Source: Methylobacterium sp. E-045
GTDB taxonomy: Bacteria > Pseudomonadota > Alphaproteobacteria > Rhizobiales > Beijerinckiaceae
Assembly (NCBI RefSeq): GCF_022829685.1
Contig: NZ_JAKSYE010000134.1
Coordinates: forward strand, 124,001 to 188,000
Reading direction: 5' to 3'
Length of the DNA stretch: 64,000 nt
The notes beneath the pieces are model-generated. The model saw only the letters and a program-made list of their open reading frames with translations, was not told where the DNA came from and did no database searches. The position numbers were made by a program, and so were the translations under genes. Below, in pieces: positions 60,401 to 64,000 of the stretch. Every line of letters begins with the position of its first letter. The first letter of the stretch is position 1.

Positions 60401-61180
60401 CGCCACGGAGGCCGCGTGGAGGCGCTCGCGCACGGCCTCCGGCAGGCCCGGCGCCGGGGTCTCCTCGATGACCTTCTGGTTGCGGCGCTGGAGCGAGCAG
60501 TCGCGCTCGCCCAAAGCCACGACGCGGCCCGCGCCGTCGCCGAAGATCTGCACCTCTACGTGGCGCGCCTCGCCGACGAAGCGCTCGAGATAGACGCGGG
60601 CGTCGCCGAAGCTGGCGCGGGCCGTGCGCTCCACGCTGGTATAGTGCTCGCGCAGCTCGTCGGCCGAGGCGCAGAGGCGCATGCCGATGCCGCCGCCGCC
60701 GGCCGTGCTCTTGAGCATCACCGGGTAGCCGATGGTCCCGGCCGCCGCGATGGCCGCGTCGAGATCGGGCAGGAGGCCGGTACCGGGGAGGAGGGGCACG
60801 CCGCTGGCACGGGCCAAGTCGCGGGCGGTGTGCTTGAGGCCGAAGGCGCGCAGGTGCTCGGGTCTCGGGCCGATGAAGACGATGCCCTCCGCGGCGAGAC
60901 GCTCGGCGAAGGCGACGTTCTCCGACAGGAAGCCGTAGCCGGGATGGACGGCCTGCGCCCCCGTCGCCTTGCAGGCGGCGATCACGGCCTCGACGTTCAG
61001 ATAGCTCTCGGAGGCAGGTGCGGGTCCGAGGCGGACGGCCTCGTCCGCCTCCAGCACGCCGCGGGTGAAGCGGTCGGCATCGGAGTAGACGGCCACGGAG
61101 GCGACACCCATGCGCCGGCAGGTGCGGGCGATCCGCCGGGCGATCTCGCCGCGATTGGCGATCAGGATCTTGCCGAACAT
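57425..61180 (-). CDS. Biotin-dependent carboxylase annotated as urea carboxylase; probably guanidine carboxylase
   Basis: A 1251-residue protein: biotin carboxylase domain at 1-450 ('FGKILIANRGEIARRIARTC', 'GGGGIGMRLC', 'EVNTRLQVEHPVTEAV'), carboxyltransferase part of the KipA/KipI (PxpC/PxpB-like) type at about 465-1060 ('GIGLWHVGVPPSGPMD'-like region, 'YRRQGDDNLLVEYGPM'), and a biotinyl domain with the biotin site ESMKM (Lys about 1215). It carboxylates urea or guanidine with ATP and bicarbonate. The guanidine-II riboswitch at the head of the operon and two DUF1989 genes point to guanidine. Residues about 745-837 are not family sequence: they are encoded by an inserted palindromic repeat that keeps the frame. 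Its ATG overlaps the stop of the upstream gene. Confidence 0.9.
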   Translation of the reverse strand: MFGKILIANRGEIARRIARTCRRMGVASVAVYSDADRFTRGVLEADEAVRLGPAPASESYLNVEAVIAACKATGAQAVHPGYGFLSENVAFAERLAAEGIVFIGPRPEHLRAFGLKHTARDLARASGVPLLPGTGLLPDLDAAIAAAGTIGYPVMLKSTAGGGGIGMRLCASADELREHYTSVERTARASFGDARVYLERFVGEARHVEVQIFGDGAGRVVALGERDCSLQRRNQKVIEETPAPGLPEAVRERLHAASVALGTSVAYASAGTVEYIYDPAREDVAFLEVNTRLQVEHPVTEAVFGIDLVEWMIRQAAGEDVIGTAGPLVPRGAAMEARLYAEIPHANFAPSAGRLTEVRFPAGARIDGWIETGTEVTTNYDPMLAKIIVTGEDRPAALAALRAALDASAVSGIETNLDYLRAIAGSELFTSGRVATTALRDFPYAPRSIEVLVPGAQSSLQELPGRIGLWHVGVPPSGPMDARSFRDANALVGNPPDTCALELTVSGPTLRFHAAATVALAGAAMTARLDGVEQPHGKAFAVEPGQIVSIGAIAGPGQRSYLALRGGFAAPVVLGSRATFALGAFGGHATGVLKAGDVLHLGDAPEVEASNPEPAPLTHAWEIGVVYGPHGAPDFFRDEDISDLFSASYEVHFNSARTGVRLVGPTPLWARSDGGEAGLHPSNLHDNAYAIGAIDFTGDMPILLGPDGPSLGGFVCPAVIARDEQWKMGQLRPGDTVRFTAVERAGDRPPVPSPSECSDLHTSGGPLGSPLLEGEGQGEVCELSGNGPHLTPTLSFQEREPAAPHLEPSRIEKQPSSGPVTPAASPAGGGGKARAGSPILATDSSGPVPVVYRRQGDDNLLVEYGPMALDIGIRLRVHLLAEAVAEARLPGLIDLTPGIRSLQIHYDGTTLPRGRLLGQLRAIEAALPAVEDVTVPSRVVHLPLSWNDPQAELAMRKYQELVRPNAPWCPSNIEFIRRINGLESEADVKRIIFDASYLVMGLGDVYLGAPVATPVDPRHRLVTTKYNPARTWTPENAVGIGGAYMCIYGMEGPGGYQLFGRTIQIWNTWRMTKDFVPGHPWLLRPFDRIRFFPVSHDELTEARAAFPHGAYPLTIEEGTFSYAEHRAELARNAVEITQAKLRQQTAFEAERQRWQDAGLDSFVADEGAPPGEEDAVPAGQVGVPTTVPGNVWKVLVEEGQSIAAGETVAILESMKMEIAVSAPVAGIVREVRVKPGRTLRGGDLVAIIEET
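58670..58950. repeat. Palindromic repeat element inserted in frame in the carboxylase gene
   Basis: Two long inverted arms (58783-58818 and 58838-58874) pair imperfectly across a 19-base centre, and each arm contains its own smaller palindrome (CCTCTCCTGGAAGGAGAGG and its relatives). The flanks are a GC-rich low-complexity stretch including a C-run palindrome at 58691-58710. On the coding strand it gives 'SPLLEGEGQGEV' and 'HLTPTLSFQERE', peptides characteristic of translated dispersed palindromes rather than of this enzyme. The host frame continues on both sides. Confidence 0.75.
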
Positions 61181-61815
61181 CAGAGCGTGTCCCGGATCGT
61201 CACGCGGATCGGCGTCGGGTTGAAGCCGTTGCAGGGGTTGTTGATCTGCGGGCAGTTCGAGATCACGCAGATCACGTCCATCTCCGCCGTGACCTCGACG
61301 TAGTCGCCCGGCGAGGAGACGCCGTCGACGATGGCGAGTTCGCCGTTCTGCTCGATCGGCACGTTCATGAAGAAGTTGATGTTGGGCGGGATGTCGCGCT
61401 TCGAGAGGCCGTATTTGGCGACCTCCAGGGCGAAGTTCTCGCGGCAGGCATGGAGATAGCGGGTGGCGTGGCCGAAGCGGACGGTGTTGGCCTCGCAGGA
61501 GCAGGCCCCCGCCGAGGTGTCGTGCCAGCCGCAGGAATCGGCGGTGACGGTGGCCATCACCCGGCCCTCGTTGGAGACGAGACGCGTACCTGTCGTCACG
61601 TAGGCCGAGCCCTGGACGCGCAGGGTGTCCTGCGAGGAATAGCGCTCGCCCATGTCGCCGGCGCGGTAGAACAGGGTGTCCACCGCCTGGCAGCCGTCGG
61701 TATCGGTGATGCGCAGGGTCTGGCCCTTGCGCACGAGGCCGGACCAGGGCGCCTGGGCCGGCACGACCGCGTCGAGGAGAACCGTGTCGCGGGGAAATTC
61801 GGTGTCGTCGGTCAT
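61180..61815 (-). CDS. DUF1989 protein, urea amidolyase-associated protein 2 type; probable carboxyguanidine deiminase subunit
   Basis: The 211-residue protein belongs to DUF1989: 'SGLVRKGQTLRITDTDGCQA', 'YSSQDTLRVQGSAYVTTGTR', 'DSCGWHDTSAGACSCEANT', 'INFFMNVPIEQNGELAIVDG', 'VICVISNCPQINNPCNG'. The many conserved Cys and His suggest a metal site. Next to guanidine carboxylase, two such proteins (CgdA and CgdB) form carboxyguanidine deiminase, which converts carboxyguanidine to allophanate. ATG at 61815; the stop overlaps the carboxylase start by one base (TGATG). Confidence 0.9.
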   Translation of the reverse strand: MTDDTEFPRDTVLLDAVVPAQAPWSGLVRKGQTLRITDTDGCQAVDTLFYRAGDMGERYSSQDTLRVQGSAYVTTGTRLVSNEGRVMATVTADSCGWHDTSAGACSCEANTVRFGHATRYLHACRENFALEVAKYGLSKRDIPPNINFFMNVPIEQNGELAIVDGVSSPGDYVEVTAEMDVICVISNCPQINNPCNGFNPTPIRVTIRDTL

Positions 61816-61829
61816 GATGCGTCCCCCCG

Positions 61830-62639
61830 TCAGAAGCCGATGGCGGCGTTGTTCTCGAAGCCGCGCACGGCCTCGATCGTGGCGTTGCGGCAGAGATCGT
61901 CCGCCGCCGGGACGGGCGCCCGGAAGCGGGTGACCACCACGGGGTTGGGCGCGTAGTCCGGGTTCGGGTCGAGGGGGTGCGGGCAGTTCGAGAGGGTGAC
62001 GAGGAGGTCGAGTTCGGCGCGCAGATCCACGAAGTCGCCGGCGCGGCGCCCGGCCTCGTTCCAGGCGAAGCGCCCCTCCGCGCCCACGGAGACGGGGGCG
62101 AACAGCGTGACGCAGGCGGGGATGTCGCGCCGGTCGAGCCCGGCCTTGAGGGCGGCGAGGACGAGGTTGTCGCGGGTGTTGCGGTGGGGGCCGCCGGGAT
62201 AGCGCGCGGCGTTCGAGGCGGCGTTGGAGCCGCCCACCAGCGCGTCGTGCGCGCCGCAGGAATCCTCGATGAGGGAGAGCATCACCCGGCCCATGTCGGA
62301 GAACAGCACCCGGCCGCGCTGGAGGGCGGCGGTCCACTGCACCTTCACGGTGTCGGCGTAGTTCAGGCGCTCCGACGTCTCGGCGGCGTTCCAGGTCACC
62401 AGGGCGACGCTGGACGGGCCATGGTCGAGGGCGATGCGAAGAGCCTCGCCGGCATTGAGTTCGAAGGTGCGATACCAGCCGCCCGGGATGGTCTCGGTAT
62501 GGAGGATCGCCGCCTCGTCGAGGGGCAAGCCCCGCGCGGAGGGCGGCGGCAGGGCGCGCGGGGCATGGCCCTGGCCCTGGGCCTTCAATTCCTCGTAGCG
62601 CCGCCGGTTCTCGGCGATGATGCTGGCTGTGTCGGTCAT
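61830..62639 (-). CDS. DUF1989 protein, urea amidolyase-associated protein 1 type; probable carboxyguanidine deiminase subunit
   Basis: The 269-residue protein is the second DUF1989 member: 'NRRRYEELKAQGQGHAPRAL', 'TIPGGWYRTFELNAGEALRI', 'ERLNYADTVKVQWTAALQRG', 'MLSLIEDSCGAHDALVGGSN', 'DLLVTLSNCPHPLDPNPDYA'. It is longer than its partner because of an N-terminal region. It is the first gene behind the riboswitch, with a strong GAGGAG site 8 bases before the ATG, 14 bases before the next gene. Function with its partner inferred from the guanidine operon context. Confidence 0.9.
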   Translation of the reverse strand: MTDTASIIAENRRRYEELKAQGQGHAPRALPPPSARGLPLDEAAILHTETIPGGWYRTFELNAGEALRIALDHGPSSVALVTWNAAETSERLNYADTVKVQWTAALQRGRVLFSDMGRVMLSLIEDSCGAHDALVGGSNAASNAARYPGGPHRNTRDNLVLAALKAGLDRRDIPACVTLFAPVSVGAEGRFAWNEAGRRAGDFVDLRAELDLLVTLSNCPHPLDPNPDYAPNPVVVTRFRAPVPAADDLCRNATIEAVRGFENNAAIGF

Positions 62640-62654
62640 GCCCGTCTCCTCAAG

Positions 62655-62712
62655 GCTGTTCTCCGGGTCGTCCCGGAAAAACAGCCCTGGCGCGGCCGGG
62701 TCGTCCCGGCGG
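62655..62712 (-). promoter_or_regulatory. Guanidine-II (mini-ykkC) riboswitch
   Basis: Two hairpins with identical cores CCGGG-ACGA-CCCGG lie 17 bases apart on the minus strand (62695-62710, then 62662-62677). Paired stem-loops with ACGR tetraloops are the defining feature of mini-ykkC, the guanidine-II riboswitch. The second hairpin extends with GGCTGTT/AACAGCC and ends close to the GAGGAG ribosome binding site of the first operon gene, so control of translation is likely, with guanidine freeing the site. Confidence 0.92.
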
Positions 62713-62735
62713 GCATGCGTCGTTAGCGGTGCTGC

Positions 62736-63197
62736 TTAACCCGGCGGACCACCGAGTGCGAAGTGTTTGCGGACCGGCTCCCTGACGTCCCAGGTGCCGG
62801 AGAAACCGGCGGGGGAGACGAAGGCGTCCCCTGCCCGATAGGTCTTGGCGAACCCGTCCCCGTCCGTGACCACCACCACCCCTTCGAGGATGTGCACGAA
62901 CTCGTTCTGCGCGAACTCGATGTGCCATTTGCCCGGCTGGCAGGTCCAGGTTCCGGCCGAGAACAGACCGTCGTCGCTCTGGTAGGCGAAGCTCACCGTC
63001 TGGGCGGGATCGCCAGAGACGATCCGTTCCGGTTCCGGCCGGTAGGGCTTGCAGGGGCGGGGCGACCCGGCGAAATCCACGGTCCGGATGCCGCCCCCCA
63101 TGCCGGTCACGAGCGTCCCCATCGAACGCGCGCCGATTCCGCCGAACAGGGCGAGCAGCGGACCGCCGAAGGTATGAAGCAGCCGCGCAATCTCCAC
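62736..63197 (-). CDS. Cupin-domain protein
   Basis: The 153-residue protein has a C-terminal cupin barrel of the Cupin_3 type: 'DGLFSAGTWTCQPGKWHIEF', 'NEFVHILEGVVVVTDGDGFA', 'YRAGDAFVSPAGFSGTWDVR', with His/Glu metal positions in KWHIEF..NEFVH. Start GTG at 63197 with GGGGGAG upstream; the first 45 residues are not clearly family sequence, so a later start is possible. It lies between the glutamine synthetase gene and the riboswitch on the same strand. Substrate unknown. Confidence 0.75.
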   Translation of the reverse strand: MEIARLLHTFGGPLLALFGGIGARSMGTLVTGMGGGIRTVDFAGSPRPCKPYRPEPERIVSGDPAQTVSFAYQSDDGLFSAGTWTCQPGKWHIEFAQNEFVHILEGVVVVTDGDGFAKTYRAGDAFVSPAGFSGTWDVREPVRKHFALGGPPG

Positions 63198-63378
63198 CGG
63201 ACCATCTCCCCCGCAACCGCATCCGCGGCCGGCCGAATCCCGGCCGTCCTTGCGAATACCAATATTTAGCGCGCGAGAGAAGCATCAGTGTGTTGAGGAT
63301 CTGCTTCGAGGAAGGGTTAACGACGAAGAAGGTTGGCATCGGTACGCCGATGCTTCACCTCGCCCGGATCTTCGAAGT

Positions 63379-63409
63379 GTCGCCGGTTTCTGGATGCGAA
63401 ACCGGCGAC
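63379..63409 (-). terminator. Perfect hairpin after the glutamine synthetase gene
   Basis: GTCGCCGGTTTC (63379-63390) pairs with GAAACCGGCGAC (63398-63409), 12 bp with a 7-nt loop, 19 bases past the stop of the minus-strand gene. There is no T-run on the minus strand, so it may be a weak terminator or a 3'-end stabiliser. Confidence 0.45.
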
Positions 63410-63427
63410 CACGTTTGTTGAGCCTGC

Positions 63428-64000
63428 CTAGAAGAGATGGCTGTAGCGCTCGATCTCCCAGGCGCTCACCGTGAGGTGATACTCCTGCCACTCGGCGCGC
63501 TTGTAGCGGATGAACTCGTCGCGCAGGGCCTTGCCCAGGGTCTTCTCCACCAGCGGGTCGGCGGCGAAGGCGTCCACCGCCTCGGCGAGGGTCTGGGGCA
63601 GGAACTCGATGCCCCGCTCGGCGCGCTGGGCGTCGGTGAGGTCGTAGAGATTGTCCTCGTTGGGCGCGCCGGGGTCGATGCGCTCGCGGATGCCTTCGAG
63701 ACCGGCCGCGAGGACCAGGGCGGCGGCGAGGTAGGGGTTGACCGCGCCGTCGGCGTTGCGGCTCTCGCAGCGCCCGCCGCCGGCGGGCACCCGTACCGAA
63801 TTGGTGCGGTTGTTCGAGCCGTAGGAGTTGAACACCGGCGCCCAGGAGAAGCCGGCCATGGAGCCCTGGCGCACGAGGCGCTTGTAGCTGTTCACCGTGG
63901 GCGCGAAGGCGGCGCAGAGGGCGCGCCCGTGCTTCAGCACGCCGCCGATGAAGTGGTAGCCGGTCTCGGTGAGGCCGAGGCCGCGCGGATCGTCTTTCGG
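63428..64000 (-). CDS. Glutamine synthetase family protein (GlnT/PuuA-like), C-terminal part
   Basis: The frame enters from beyond the window edge and ends at 63428. Visible are 'LKHGRALCAAFAPTVNSYKR', 'VFNSYGSNNRTNSVRVPAG', 'RCESRNADGAVNPYLAAALV' with the glutamate-binding and metal Glu residues, and the ending 'SAWEIERYSHLF'. The ending and spacing fit the GlnT-type (class III-like) enzymes or gamma-glutamyl-polyamine/methylamide synthetases rather than GlnA. In a methylotroph, gamma-glutamylmethylamide synthetase is one option, and ammonia capture for the neighbouring guanidine operon is another; the N-terminus is needed to decide. Confidence 0.85.
   Translation of the reverse strand, partial: PKDDPRGLGLTETGYHFIGGVLKHGRALCAAFAPTVNSYKRLVRQGSMAGFSWAPVFNSYGSNNRTNSVRVPAGGGRCESRNADGAVNPYLAAALVLAAGLEGIRERIDPGAPNEDNLYDLTDAQRAERGIEFLPQTLAEAVDAFAADPLVEKTLGKALRDEFIRYKRAEWQEYHLTVSAWEIERYSHLF

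Noticed and set aside
63335..63352. 7-bp hairpin with TACG loop before the glutamine synthetase terminator-like hairpin
   Set aside because: Isolated, without a T-run or relation to a start codon.
1..64000. CRISPR arrays, insertion sequences, prophage genes or integrase/attachment sites
   Set aside because: No regularly spaced direct repeats, transposase motifs or phage genes were seen. Apart from the junction at 4980 and the palindrome in the carboxylase, the window looks like core chromosome.

Overview
The window is high-GC alphaproteobacterial DNA, most likely from a Methylobacterium/Methylorubrum-type methylotroph of the Hyphomicrobiales. This is an inference from content. Two ethylmalonyl-CoA pathway genes are present (a methylsuccinyl-CoA dehydrogenase at 43.0 kb and a mesaconyl-CoA hydratase at 51.7 kb). 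So are NdvA-type glucan export, several Rhizobiales-type 8-stranded outer membrane barrels, a ROSE-type thermometer in front of a small heat shock gene, and an Irr-type iron box.

Layout. 0-2 kb: end of a flavin/PLP-oxidase-like stress protein gene and pncB. 2-4.7 kb: a Ro60 orthologue (rsr), preceded on the same strand by five tandem Y-RNA-like genes and faced by a divergent XRE regulator. 4.9-12 kb: a broken pxpA start, a soluble chemoreceptor-like protein, an intact pxpA, an AI-2E transporter, a histidinol-phosphatase-like enzyme, a lipase-like hydrolase and hsp20 with its thermometer. 12-18.6 kb: small hypotheticals, a Kdo hydroxylase, hemC, and a GGDEF/receiver/Hpt signalling group. 18.9-27.6 kb: pal-cpoB-tilS-ftsH, a repeat protein with C-terminal membrane segments, and glmM. 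27.8-31.8 kb: three outer membrane barrels and an HNH nuclease. 32-42.8 kb: MscS channel, CAP lipoprotein, motAB, ndvA, transglutaminase, YihY, EamA. 43-53 kb: mcd, an RND efflux pump, L,D-transpeptidase, TSUP, mch, YggT, tRNA-Ala. 53.4-55.6 kb: an iron-linked ECF sigma factor with an Irr-type box and a siderophore acetyltransferase gene broken by one stop codon. 55.6-64 kb: an allophanate hydrolase / carboxylase / two DUF1989 protein operon headed by a guanidine-II (mini-ykkC) riboswitch, so almost certainly guanidine rather than urea catabolism, then a cupin protein and the end of a glutamine synthetase.

The most exciting system is the Ro60-Y RNA island (2073-4614). Five RNAs share the box CGGGCCG-N9/10-GGTTATC at the 5' side and CAYGNCCG at the 3' side, which form a long closing stem as in animal Y RNAs. 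The RNA nearest rsr carries a complete tRNA fold (T-arm, GNRA-capped acceptor stem, D-arm, anticodon stem, 5-nt variable region) that is circularly permuted and opened at the anticodon loop. The next RNA carries a complete tRNA fold that is instead opened in the D-loop. The other three have reduced or no tRNA mimicry. One Ro60 protein thus seems to be served by a set of Y RNAs that present tRNA-like modules in different topologies.
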